Shown here piece by piece: positions 42,872-52,800 of a stretch of DNA of 64,000 nucleotides. This DNA comes from Polyangium spumosum (lineage in GTDB: Bacteria; Myxococcota_A; Polyangia; Polyangiales; Polyangiaceae): NCBI RefSeq assembly GCF_009649845.1, contig NZ_WJIE01000004.1:434001-498000 (forward strand), read 5' to 3'. Under the pieces are notes generated by a model. The model was not told the origin of the DNA and did no database searches. It saw nothing but the letters and a program-made list of their open reading frames with translations. Position 1 is the first letter of the stretch; every line of letters begins with the position of its first letter. The translations under genes and the position numbers were made by a program.

Positions 42872-44665
42872 TTACAGCTTCAGCCGCACGTCGTGGAGGA
42901 ACCACGTGACCTTGCCCCGCGCCCGGAGCAGCACGCGCGCCGGCACCTCCTCTTCCGACCCATCACGCAGCGCTGCCTCGAGAGGTTTTTTCTTCTGCTT
43001 GCCGCGCGCGATGCCCATGACGAACAGCGCCTCGCAGAGCACCGGCGCCGTGAGCGTGAGCCGCGCTTCGAGGCCCTTGTGCGGCTGCGCGGGGATCGCC
43101 GCGACGAGGCGATCGTCGATCGTCGTCGAGCCCATCCCCGGGAAGAGCGAAGCCGTGTGCCCGTCGTCGCCGATGCCGACCGTGAGCACGTCGAACGCGA
43201 CCGCGCTCGCGACGCCGAACGTGCGCCGCAAGCGCGCCTCGTACCGCGCCGCCGCCGCCGCGAGATCCGGATCGTCCGCCTCCATCCGGTGCACCCGCTC
43301 CGGCGGGGCACGATCGAGCCCGAGATCCGCGAACGCGGCCCCGTAGTTCGATCGCTCCGAGGCCACATCCACCGCGCGCTCGTCCACCCAGAACCAGTCG
43401 ATCCGATCGAGCGGCAGATCCATCTGCGCGAGCCTGCGGTGGATCGGACGTGGCGTCGATCCTCCGGAGAGCGCCACCCGCGCTGTCCCATGCTTCGACA
43501 CGGCGCCCTTGATCAGCCCTTCCAGGGCCTTGGCAACACTGTCCACGTAACTCGCCTCGTACTCGGGCCCGAACGAGATGACGTGGTAGCGCGTCTCGGC
43601 GACCCTCGTCCTCCTCGCGGTCCGGGTCCACTGCGCTGCGAGCAGGACCGACGCCTCGAGCACCCGATCTCCCTCCATCGCGTCGATCGCCTTCACCAGC
43701 ACCCACGCCTCGTCCCGCTGCCCGAGCGCGTGCTCGTGCGACGAGACCCGCGCCCCGCGCCGCGTCCACGCGACCTGCTTCGGGCTGTCCTGGTCGCGCA
43801 CGCACGCGAGCGAGAGCGGCTCTCCTTCGATCGACGTCTCGATCCAGATGCCCGTGATCTGCCCCGGCGGAAGGCCCTCCCGCGGATCGTCGCGCAGCGA
43901 GATCCGGACGGCTTCACCGCGCCGGTCCCGCGCCTCGTCGGCCTTCTCCGGGAAGGTCCAGCCGAGCCGCGAGCCGAGCCAGCCGAGGAACATCGCCGCG
44001 GGCTCCGTCACGCCGCCCGGCGTGCGGCCCACCGTGACCTCGCGGATCGACAGAAGCGCCGAGGGCGCGTCGTCGAAGAACCGCGCCACGAGCTCGCGCC
44101 ACTGGTACGTTCGGACGAACTCGCGATCCCCCACGCAGCCAGCCGCGGTTTTTTGCCCGATCTCCTCGATCTCCGTCGCGCTCGTGTGCGCCGAGTCCAC
44201 GATGATCCGATCGGCTCGCGGCACGAGCGAGGACCAGAGCTCGTACGGCGCGTCGCGGCCGATCTCCACGACGACGGGCACCTCGGCGAGCGCGAGCGCC
44301 GCCACGACCGAGCCTGCGCGCTCGCCGGCCGTCTCGCCGAACGAGAGCTCGATCCAGTCCTGGCAGATGGGCGTCGTCCCCCCGTCGAGCCGGCACGCCG
44401 CGCGCACGTCGTACCGCACGTCGAGCGGCGCGAGCGCCTCGTCGATCGACAGCACGAACGAGCGCCCGGGGTGCGTGTCCACGAGTGCGTCGGTCGTCTC
44501 GCGCGCGCGCTCGAGCTCCGACGGCGCCGCGACGTACACGAAGCTCATCGTCGACGAGCGCACCTTCGTCATCGGCGCGCCTGCTTGCTCGTCCGGCGAC
44601 GACCAGAACGACGCGAGCTCCGCTTCGATCCGCGCGAGCGCCTGGCCGACCGGGAGCGCCGTCAC
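42872..44665 (-). CDS. OpcA-like G6PDH assembly protein fused to 6-phosphogluconolactonase
   Basis: 597 residues, GTG start overlapping the zwf stop (GTGA). About residues 1-350 resemble OpcA, the glucose-6-phosphate dehydrogenase assembly/activator factor (CRLDGGTTPICQDWIEL, VPVVVEI, LVPRADRIIVDSAHT). About 370-597 are 6-phosphogluconolactonase (ARVALSGGSTPRPIHRRLA, WFWVDERAVDVASERSNY, GIGDDGHTASLFPG). The lactonase hydrolyses the product of Zwf. Physical fusion to the Zwf activator suggests an assembled two-step enzyme. Confidence 0.85.
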   Translation of the reverse strand: MTALPVGQALARIEAELASFWSSPDEQAGAPMTKVRSSTMSFVYVAAPSELERARETTDALVDTHPGRSFVLSIDEALAPLDVRYDVRAACRLDGGTTPICQDWIELSFGETAGERAGSVVAALALAEVPVVVEIGRDAPYELWSSLVPRADRIIVDSAHTSATEIEEIGQKTAAGCVGDREFVRTYQWRELVARFFDDAPSALLSIREVTVGRTPGGVTEPAAMFLGWLGSRLGWTFPEKADEARDRRGEAVRISLRDDPREGLPPGQITGIWIETSIEGEPLSLACVRDQDSPKQVAWTRRGARVSSHEHALGQRDEAWVLVKAIDAMEGDRVLEASVLLAAQWTRTARRTRVAETRYHVISFGPEYEASYVDSVAKALEGLIKGAVSKHGTARVALSGGSTPRPIHRRLAQMDLPLDRIDWFWVDERAVDVASERSNYGAAFADLGLDRAPPERVHRMEADDPDLAAAAARYEARLRRTFGVASAVAFDVLTVGIGDDGHTASLFPGMGSTTIDDRLVAAIPAQPHKGLEARLTLTAPVLCEALFVMGIARGKQKKKPLEAALRDGSEEEVPARVLLRARGKVTWFLHDVRLKL

Positions 44666-46251
44666 GGCTTCCTCCACTTGTCGCCCGGCACGAGCAGCCG
44701 ATCCGCCTCCGCGGGCCCCCAGCTCCCCGCCTCGTACGTCGCGACGGGCGCGTCCTCTTCGCGCCAGCCCGTGAGGATCGGATCGATGAAGCCCCACTGC
44801 GCCTCGACCTCGTCGGCGCGCGTGAACAACGTCGCGTCCCCGCGCATCGCGTCGAGCAAGAGCCGCTCGTAGGCCTCCGGCGTGCTCGATCCGAACGCCG
44901 TCCCGTAGCGGAAATCCATCGCCACGTTCCGCATCGCCATCCCGCCGCCCGGCACCTTCGTCGCGAAGCGCAGCGCGATCCCTTCATCCGGCTGGATGCG
45001 CACCACGAGCACGTTGGGCTCGTCCTCGCCGCGCCGGATGCTCGGCGGCGGACCTCCGTCGAGCCCCGCCGGCGCGTCGCGGAAGAGCCGGTGCGGCAGC
45101 GGCTTGAAGTGCAGCGCCACCTCCGCGCAACGCTTCGCGAGCCGCTTGCCCGAGCGCAGGTAAAACGGCACGCCGCCCCAGCGGAAGCTGTCGATCCGGA
45201 GCGACATCGCCACGTACGTCTCCGTCTTCGAGTCCGGATCGACGTCGGGCTCCTCGCGATAGCCGGGCACCCGGTCGCCGCGCACCGCGCCTGCCACGTA
45301 CTGCGCGCGCACCGTCTTCTCCAGCACCTCGCGCCCGCGGATGGGCCGGAGTGCGCGCAGCACCTTCACCTTCTCGTCGCGCACCGCGTCCGCGTCCCAC
45401 GACGACGGCGGCTCCATCGTCACCATCGTGAGGAGCTGCAGCGCGTGGTTCTGCACGATGTCGCGCGTGATGCCCGTCTGATCGTAGAACTTGCCGCGCC
45501 CCTCGACCCCGAGCTCCTCGGCCACCGTGATCTGCACGTGGCTCACGTGTTGCCGCGACCAGAGCGGCTCGAAGATCGTGTTGCCGAACCGGAAGACGAG
45601 CAGGTTCTGCACCGTCTCCTTCCCGAGGTAGTGATCGATCCGGTAGATCTGCCGCTCGTCGAGGCAAGCGAGGAGCTGCCTGTTCAGCGCGTGCGCGCTC
45701 GCGAGATCCTCGCCGAACGGTTTTTCCACGACCACCCGCTGGTAACAGGCGTCCGGCGCTTCCGAGGGTGGCTCGATGAGCTTCGCGTCGCAGAGCCCGC
45801 GCACGATCGCGGGCACCTCCGTCGGCGCGACCGCCAGGTAAAACACCCGGTTTTGCCGCATCCCGCGCTCGACCTCGAGCCGCCCGAGCTCCGCCGCGAG
45901 CCGCTCGTACGTGGCCGGATCGTTGAAGTCCCCCTGCACGTAGGCCAGGCCCTTCTCGAGCTCGCACCACGTCGCCTCGTCGAGCGGCCTGCGCCGGGAG
46001 AACTTCGCCACCGCCTCGCGCATTTCCCGGCCGAACTCGGGCTTCGGCCGCCGCGCCACCCCGACGGCCGCGAACCCGCCCGGCAAGAGCCGGCTCAGCG
46101 CGAGGTTGTAGATCGCCGGCAGGAGCTTGCGCCGCGTCAGATCCCCGCTCGCCCCGAAGATCACGACCGTGCACGGCCGCACGGTCCGCTCGTCGGGCAT
46201 GCCCTCGCGGAGCGGGTTTTCCAGGGCGGCGACGTCCTCCGAAAACGACAT
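44662..46251 (-). CDS. zwf: Glucose-6-phosphate 1-dehydrogenase
   Basis: 529 residues. FGASGDLTRRKLLPA is the NADP-binding site, EKPFGEDLASA and RIDHYLGKETVQN (catalytic His) form the active site, and RWGGVPFYLRSGKRL the C-terminal part. It makes 6-phosphogluconolactone and NADPH in the oxidative pentose phosphate pathway. First gene of the operon, overlapping the opcA-pgl fusion by four bases. Confidence 0.96.
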   Translation of the reverse strand: MSFSEDVAALENPLREGMPDERTVRPCTVVIFGASGDLTRRKLLPAIYNLALSRLLPGGFAAVGVARRPKPEFGREMREAVAKFSRRRPLDEATWCELEKGLAYVQGDFNDPATYERLAAELGRLEVERGMRQNRVFYLAVAPTEVPAIVRGLCDAKLIEPPSEAPDACYQRVVVEKPFGEDLASAHALNRQLLACLDERQIYRIDHYLGKETVQNLLVFRFGNTIFEPLWSRQHVSHVQITVAEELGVEGRGKFYDQTGITRDIVQNHALQLLTMVTMEPPSSWDADAVRDEKVKVLRALRPIRGREVLEKTVRAQYVAGAVRGDRVPGYREEPDVDPDSKTETYVAMSLRIDSFRWGGVPFYLRSGKRLAKRCAEVALHFKPLPHRLFRDAPAGLDGGPPPSIRRGEDEPNVLVVRIQPDEGIALRFATKVPGGGMAMRNVAMDFRYGTAFGSSTPEAYERLLLDAMRGDATLFTRADEVEAQWGFIDPILTGWREEDAPVATYEAGSWGPAEADRLLVPGDKWRKP

Positions 46252-46383
46252 GCGTATCTCCCCTCGCGGGACGTCCCGCGTCCCTCGGGCGAGGCTACCA
46301 GAGCCTCGCCCCCGACGTCGGCGCGCGACGTTTGGTTGATATCTTTGCTACGGGCCCGGCCCTGGCTACCCTCTCGGCCACGT

Positions 46384-46860
46384 ATGGCAGACGCAAGCCT
46401 CCCGCGCGTCCGGGTCCCTCATCCGCACGTGCGCTGCGACGCGAGGATCCTCGCCGGCAGCCCCCACGTCGAAGGATCACGCGTGCCCGTTCGGCGCCTC
46501 TGGGTCTGGCACCGCGGCGGCGCCTCGGTCGAGACGCTCCTGCGCCGCTACCCGAACCTCGGCCCGGCCCGCATCCTCGACGCGCTCTCCTTCGCGTACG
46601 ACAACCAGGATCTCATCGACGCCGACCTCGCCCGCGAGCAGGCGCTCTTCGAGAAGCAAGGCGGCCCCTCCGTCGGCGCCCGCCCCCTCGCGCAGCTCGA
46701 GCTGCCTTTTGACCCCGACGCCGCGGAGAACACGCCGCCCCCCAAGCAACCCATGCTCCCCGGCATGTCCGTGTCCGCGCCTGCACCTTTGCCTGCGCCT
46801 TCGGTGTCCGCCCCGACCAAACCGGCGGCGTCCGCGACAAAACCTGCACGTAAGCGCTAG
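46384..46860 (+). CDS. DUF433-domain protein
   Basis: 158 residues. CDARILAGSPHVEGSRVPVRRLWVWHRGGASVETLLRRYPNL (shown as family consensus in parts: ILAGSPHVEGSRVPV, VETLLRRYPNL) is the DUF433 helix-turn-helix-like domain found in antitoxins and small regulators. FAYDNQDLIDADLARE follows. The C-terminal third is Pro/Ala low complexity. No toxin gene is adjacent, so an orphan regulator is more likely than a toxin-antitoxin pair. Confidence 0.78.
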   Translation: MADASLPRVRVPHPHVRCDARILAGSPHVEGSRVPVRRLWVWHRGGASVETLLRRYPNLGPARILDALSFAYDNQDLIDADLAREQALFEKQGGPSVGARPLAQLELPFDPDAAENTPPPKQPMLPGMSVSAPAPLPAPSVSAPTKPAASATKPARKR

Positions 46861-47079
46861 GCCCGAGCAGTCCCTCGGCGATCCAACGGTCTTTACAGCC
46901 CGGCGAGACTAGGGCACAAGGGCGACCGTGCTGGGAGGGATCGACGCGGGGCGTCTGGGCAGCTCTTCGCCTGGTGGGCTCCGTTTGCGGGACCTGCCAC
47001 TTGGCAGAGACACGCGGCTCGGCGCCCAGCGCGTCCGCACACAGAGAGGCGCCCGCCCGGGTGCCGGAGGGTTTCTCAG

Positions 47080-48372
47080 ATGAGCGTCAATCGTTGGAAG
47101 TTGTTCTCCATGCCGGTCGTGGTCCTCGGGATCGCCTCGCCGCTGCTCGCGAACTGCGGCGGCAAGCTCCCCGGCGTCGGCGGCGTCGAGGTCCCCGACG
47201 CGGTGACGGAGGGCATGGAGGCCGCGAAGGGCTGCGACGAGTTCAAGAGCGGCGATTTCGGCTCGCTCGCGATCAAGGGTGACGCGAAGGTCCAGGGCAA
47301 GATCAAGTCGTTCCTCCAGGTCTCGTACGACGTGAACAAGACCGTCGTCGACCTCGAGAAGGGCCTCATCGCCTCCTGCGGCGCGCTCGGCAAGGACCTC
47401 GGCATGAAGGAGGACGAGCTGCGCGCCGAGGTCGGCGGCGGCAAGGGCGCGGACAAGGTCTGCTCGGCGGTCGCCGCGAAGGTGAAGTCGATGCTCGCCG
47501 CCAACGCCGAGGCGAAGATCTCGCTCGAGTACGATCCGCCCAAGTGTTACGCGGACGTCGACGGCATGGCGAAGTGCCTGGACGCCTGTGGCTCGCCGAT
47601 CGAGCCGGGCAAGCTCGAGGCGAGCTGCTCGGGCGGCGAGGTGAGCGGCTCGTGCGACGCGCAGTGCAAGGGCTCCTGCTCGGTCGAGGCGGGCGCGCAG
47701 TGCACGGGCTCGTGCAAGGCGACCTGCTCGGGCTCGTGCGAGGCCGGCTTCAAGGGCACCTGCGGCGGCAAGTGTGACGGCAAGTGCGACGGCAAGGACT
47801 CGAAGGGCGCCGCCTGCGCCGGCCGCTGCGAGGGCAAGTGCGACGCGAAGGCCGAGGGGACGTGCTCGGGGACGTGCTCGGGCTCCTGCTCGGGCTCGTG
47901 CGAGCTGAAGGCCCAGGCGAAGTGCTCGGGCACCTGCTCGGGCGGCTGCTCGGTCGCGTACAAGGAGCCGAAGTGCTCGGGTGACTTCAAGCCCCCCACG
48001 GTCGACGTCGAGTGCCAGCAGAGCTGCACGAACCGCGCGGCCGCGACGGCGAAGTGCGACCCGCCGAACGTCCGCGTCGTGGCGAACGGCAAGGTGAACA
48101 CCGACGTGCAGAAGCTCGTCGGCGCGCTGAGCCGCAACATGCCCGCCATCATCAAGCTCTCCGCGGGCTCGGGCGCGAAGATCAAGGTCGGCGCCGAGGG
48201 CCTCGTGCGGACGGGCAAGGGCATGATCGACGTGGCCGGCGACGCGGGCGGCAAGGCGCTCGCGTGCATCAAGGCCGGCGTGGACGCGACGGCGAACGCG
48301 ACGTCGTCGATCGACCTCAACGTCAAGGCGAGCGTCAGCGTGACGGCGTCCGCCAGCGCGAAGACCAACTGA
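47080..48372 (+). CDS. Cys-rich period-4 repeat lipoprotein
   Basis: 430 residues. Signal and a lipobox-like LANCGG near residue 26. Residues about 155-300 have cysteine at nearly every fourth position, in runs such as CTGSCKATCSGSC and CSGTCSGSCSGSC, with Gly, Ser and Lys between. Flanking parts are alpha-helical and Ala-rich. Regular C-x3-C could form stacked disulfides or bind metal. I know no function. A strong terminator follows. Confidence 0.75.
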   Translation: MSVNRWKLFSMPVVVLGIASPLLANCGGKLPGVGGVEVPDAVTEGMEAAKGCDEFKSGDFGSLAIKGDAKVQGKIKSFLQVSYDVNKTVVDLEKGLIASCGALGKDLGMKEDELRAEVGGGKGADKVCSAVAAKVKSMLAANAEAKISLEYDPPKCYADVDGMAKCLDACGSPIEPGKLEASCSGGEVSGSCDAQCKGSCSVEAGAQCTGSCKATCSGSCEAGFKGTCGGKCDGKCDGKDSKGAACAGRCEGKCDAKAEGTCSGTCSGSCSGSCELKAQAKCSGTCSGGCSVAYKEPKCSGDFKPPTVDVECQQSCTNRAAATAKCDPPNVRVVANGKVNTDVQKLVGALSRNMPAIIKLSAGSGAKIKVGAEGLVRTGKGMIDVAGDAGGKALACIKAGVDATANATSSIDLNVKASVSVTASASAKTN

Positions 48373-48400
48373 GCGGTCTGCCGCTTCCCTCACCCCCAAG

Positions 48401-48433
48401 CCCCCTCTTCCGTCCCGGGAGAGGGGGTTTTTT
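48401..48433 (+). terminator. Terminator after the Cys-rich gene
   Basis: CCCCCTCT (48401-48408) pairs with AGAGGGGG (48420-48427) and is followed by six T residues. It lies between convergent genes and may serve both strands. Confidence 0.9.
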
Positions 48434-48459
48434 GTTGGAGCATCAACCGTTGGTGGTCC

Positions 48460-49842
48460 TCACGCAGGCACCCACGCCGCGTGGAACCCGTACGGCACGC
48501 GCCGGGGCATCCGCACGCGCGCGACGGGCCCACGCGAGACCTCCCGCGCGTCGAGCACGATCATCTCCGATTGCCCCGTGCCCTCGTCGTGAACGAACCC
48601 GACGACGTACCCGTCGTCCTCGCGCGTGGCGCCTTCTCGTGGCGCGAACACCATCTCGCCTCCGTATCGGTTTTTCCCGAACAGGTGCTTCTCGCTCCGA
48701 TTGCGCTCGAAATCGTACCGAGTCACCCCGTCGACGAACGGCATCTCCGTGCCCCGCGCGAAATGCGCCGCCGTGCCGAACCGGTTCTTCCTGCCCGTGA
48801 GGCGGTCGTCGATCCGCGTGAAATCCACCTGCGCGTCGTCGAGCTGCTCCTCCCTGGCCTCGCCCGTCTCGAGGTCGAACGTGAACCGCCACGCGCGCCC
48901 GCCCTCGTAATCGAGCTTCGTCGCCTCGGGCGACGCGCCCATCACGTCGGTCCCCGCGAACCGGCTCGCGAGCAGCACCACCCGCGAGCCCTCCTCGTAC
49001 GCATTCCACACGTGAAAAATGAAGCACGCAGGCAGCTCGAACCAGCGCACCTGCGAGGCATCCCCCCGCCGCGGCATGATCCCGAACCGCGCCGGCCGAT
49101 CCGGCTCGAAGGCGAGCGGCACCTGCCCTCGCTCCATGCGCTCCATCCGGAACGTGTAGGGCAGGTGCAAGAGAATCGAAAAATGCTCGGTGACCGCGAA
49201 GTCGTGCATCATCACCGGCACGTCGAGCGGGATCTCGACGTAATGGTCGAGCCTTCGATCCGGCCCGATCACCCCATATTTGATGTACGGCAGCCAGAGC
49301 GTGTACCCGAAGAAGATCATCTCGCCCGTCACCGCGTCCACCTTCGGGTGCGCCGTGAACGGGTAATCGAGCCGCCCGCCGAAATCGTCCTGCCCCACCG
49401 TCTCCAGGCCCGGCAGCCGGATCTCGTGCGGCGCGTCTCCCTCCCAGGTCGCATAGAGCCGCGACGCGTGTTGCGCGAGCGCCGTGTTCGCCACGTTCTT
49501 GTACATCATCCCGTGCGGCGGATCCGCCACGTTCGGCGGCTCCGCGAAGCCGGTCCAGAGCGCGCGGCCCGCCTCGCGCTCGTATTGAAACCCCTTCGTG
49601 CGCACCCATCGGTTCTGGTACGACGCGCGCCCGTCCTCGACGCGCACCGCGTGTACCATGCCGTCGCCGTCGAAGAAATGGTAACGGCCGATCGGCGCGA
49701 ACTGCGCGTTCGGTCCGATGCGCAGGAACGTGCCCCGGAGGTCCTTCGGCAGCTCGCCTTCCACGTGCAGATCCGAGACGTCGAGCTCGTCGTGGACCGG
49801 TCCCCAGTTCCCCTCGAGGTAAGCGCTCGTGACGATTTGCAT
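48460..49842 (-). CDS. Carotenoid cleavage oxygenase family protein
   Basis: 460 residues of the RPE65/CCO family. LRGTFLRIGPNAQF and FFDGDGMVHAV open the fold. The four iron-binding His occur in FTAHPKVD, MMHDFAVTEHF, FHVWNAYEE and YGFHAAWVP, and acidic second-shell residues are present. Carotenoid oxygenases cleave double bonds with one non-haem iron, making apocarotenals; the substrate (carotenoid, lignin stilbene) is not readable. Located cytoplasmically or at the membrane. Confidence 0.92.
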   Translation of the reverse strand: MQIVTSAYLEGNWGPVHDELDVSDLHVEGELPKDLRGTFLRIGPNAQFAPIGRYHFFDGDGMVHAVRVEDGRASYQNRWVRTKGFQYEREAGRALWTGFAEPPNVADPPHGMMYKNVANTALAQHASRLYATWEGDAPHEIRLPGLETVGQDDFGGRLDYPFTAHPKVDAVTGEMIFFGYTLWLPYIKYGVIGPDRRLDHYVEIPLDVPVMMHDFAVTEHFSILLHLPYTFRMERMERGQVPLAFEPDRPARFGIMPRRGDASQVRWFELPACFIFHVWNAYEEGSRVVLLASRFAGTDVMGASPEATKLDYEGGRAWRFTFDLETGEAREEQLDDAQVDFTRIDDRLTGRKNRFGTAAHFARGTEMPFVDGVTRYDFERNRSEKHLFGKNRYGGEMVFAPREGATREDDGYVVGFVHDEGTGQSEMIVLDAREVSRGPVARVRMPRRVPYGFHAAWVPA

Positions 49843-49866
49843 GACCGAGCAGTTGCCGCCGGCGCG

Positions 49867-52800
49867 TCAGGCTGTCAAGCCGCCCGCCGTCGGCGTGGGC
49901 GCCGGCGCGAGCGGCAATCGAACGGTGAACGTCGCGCCGTCGCCGGGCCTGCTCTCCACCTCGATCGTGCCGCCGTGGCTCGAGACGATCTGGTGGGCGA
50001 TGTAAAGCCCGAGGCCGAGGCCACCATAATGCTCGACGGGCACGGCCCGCTCGAACCGACGGAAGATCCGCTCCTGCGCCGCGGGCTCGATGCCGATACC
50101 ATGGTCGGTCACCACGAGCGTCGCCTGCCCGTCGTCCTCGGAGACGGCGACCTCGATCGGCTTGCCCGCGCCGAATTTCATGGCGTTCGTCAGCAGGTTC
50201 GTGAGCACCTGCTCGAGCCGTAGCCTGTCCCATGAGCCCACGACGGGCCCGTGGATGTTCGTCTGCACCGGACACCCCGCCCGCGTCAGATCCGCCGCGA
50301 GCCCGTCGAGGACGTCACGCGCGACGAGCGCCAGATCCACGGGCTCGAACCGCAAGGAGAGCTCCCCCATCTGGAGGCGCGAGACGTCGAGCAGCGCGTC
50401 GACGAGCTGGTCGAGCCGCTTGACCTGCCGCGCCGAGACGGTCGCGAGCTCGCGGACGGCCTCCGGGGCCAGCGTCTCCTTGCCGGCGAGCCGCTGCAAT
50501 CGCTGGGTCGCGAGCTGGAGCGAGGTCAGCGGCGTCCGGAGCTCGTGTGACGCGACGGACAGGAACTCGTCGCGCAGCCGGACGGCCTCGCGCAGGGCAT
50601 TCTCTCCGCGCTTGCGCTCGGTGATGTCGGTCCCGATTCCGCAGACGCCATACGCTTGCCCGGTCGCGTCGTAGACGGGGAATTTGATCACGAGGAAGGT
50701 GTGCAGCGTGCCGTCGTGGAAGGCGGTTTCCTCGAGTTGCATGGCCTTGCCGGACTCGAGGACGATGCGGTCGTTCCGGCGGTAGCTATCGACCTCGTGG
50801 GGGACGCCGGAGACCTGTGCGTCCGTCTTGCCGAGGATCTCGGTCTTGCTTCGCTGCCAGAGCTCCTCGAACGGCCGGTTGATCAGGATGTACCGGCCCT
50901 CGAGGTCCTTGATGAAGACCACGGCGCTCGTGTTGTCGATGATGGCCTGGAGCTGCTGCTGGCTCTTGCGGACCTTCGCCTCGGCCCGCGTGCGCTCGGC
51001 GTTCTCCTGCTCGAGCTCCGCGTAGAGCTTCGCATTCTCGAGGGAGATCGCCGCCTGCGAGAAGAGGAAATCGAGGACGGTGAGCTTGTCCTGCGTGAAG
51101 GCGCGGGGGGTGAGGTTGTTCTCGAGGTACGCGAGGCCGACGAGCGTGTCCTTGCGGATGATCGGCGCGCAGTAGACCGATCGCGGGCGGAAGCGCAAAA
51201 TGTAGGGGTCCGTCGCGAAGGGGCTCGGCGCCGACGCGTCGCCGAGCAGCACCCTGTCCCGGGTCCGCCGTACATAATGCAAGATCGACATCGGCAGCGC
51301 TTCGAGCGAGCGCTCCTCCGCGCTCGTGACGAGCGTCACCTGCTCTTGCCCCGCCTCCGCCGTGGCGACGACGCTCGAGCCCTCGCCCTTCGCCAGGACG
51401 AGCGTGCCGCGCTGCGCGCCCGCGTGTTCGATCACGAGGCGCGTCAGGGTCGAGAGCAGCCGCGGCAGGACGATCTCCTGCGAAATGGCCTGCGTGGCCT
51501 TGACCACGGTGAGCGTATCGAGCTGCACGTCGGTCCCGCGGACGGCGTCGGCGTCGTCGCCGGAGGGGCGCTTGTCGAGCGCAGGGAAACTCGCGTCGAG
51601 CTGCCGCACCTTTTCGTGCGCCCCCCAGCGTCGATGCCCATCCCGGGCCTCGTGGAGGTACGCGCAGCCGATGGTCACGTACCCGCGGGCGAGGTAATAA
51701 CGGCCCGCGAGCTCGTTCGCGAGCGCCTCGTATTGCAAAAACCCGTGGCGCCGCGCCTCCTTCACGGCCTGCTCGTACAGGGCCATCGCCTGCTCGTGCC
51801 GCCCTTCGAGGCGAGCGAGCTCGGCGTCGACGAGGCTCGCCTTGTGGGCGAAGTTGTCGGGGCACCGCGCGGCCCACGCCGCGAGCAGCCGTCGATGTTC
51901 GGCGATCTCCCGCAGCACCGCGTCGGGCGCTCCGGCCTCGGCGCTCGCGGCGAGGCTCACGGCGCGCACGAATGGATACGACGAGACGAACAGATGGCTG
52001 CGGGCCGTCCAGAGGTCGGCCTTCGCCACCGCGGCCGCGATCGAGGCGCCCTCCATGTCGCCGGCGAAGAGCAACGACTCGGCCTTGAGCATGTAATACA
52101 AGCTCCGCATGGCGCCCTGAAACGGCGCGTCGAGGCGCTTTTCCAGGGCCTGCGCGGAGAGGCTCGGATCGAGGTCCGGCGCCCGCGGATCGTGCAGGCG
52201 GCGGATGGCGAGCCGGATGCCCGCGATGCCGTCGATCATGTATCCGAATTTCGCATTACGAACGTAGGCGAGCCGGCGCTCGCTGTCCGCGAGGATCTCC
52301 TCGAGCGGATCGGACGCGGCCCACCGAAACACGAGGAGCTGAAAGCTCAGGTAACAGGTATAGGTCAAGTTCCCCAGCCGCAGCGCGGCGTCGAGGCCCT
52401 GCTCGGTGAGGCGAATGCCCTGCCGCACGTGGTGGGTCCACGGATCCGTGTGGTTGGCGAAATAGTTGATGACCTTCGGCCGCGAGGCGAGGTTCTCCTC
52501 GCGCTCCGAGAGCTCGCACGCGAGGTGCCCGAACCGGTAGCCCTCTTCATACCGCCCGAACCGGGGCCCGAGCACCATCCCGAAGCAGGCATAACCGTGC
52601 GCGGAGGCGGGCGCGATGCCATTTCGCAAGGTGACGAGCGCCATCTGGCACGCGAGCAGGCAAAGCAGGTTCTCGTCCGTCAAATAAGCCGGGGCGATGA
52701 GGCTCGACATGACGTCGAGGGCCGCGCACGCGTCCGGATCGACCATCGGCGGCTCGTCGAGCAAGGACTCGATCGGGCGCTCGCCGAGCTCGACGAGGAC

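Noticed and set aside
46384-46860. Toxin-antitoxin pair based on the DUF433 protein
   Set aside because: No PIN or other toxin gene is adjacent on either side.
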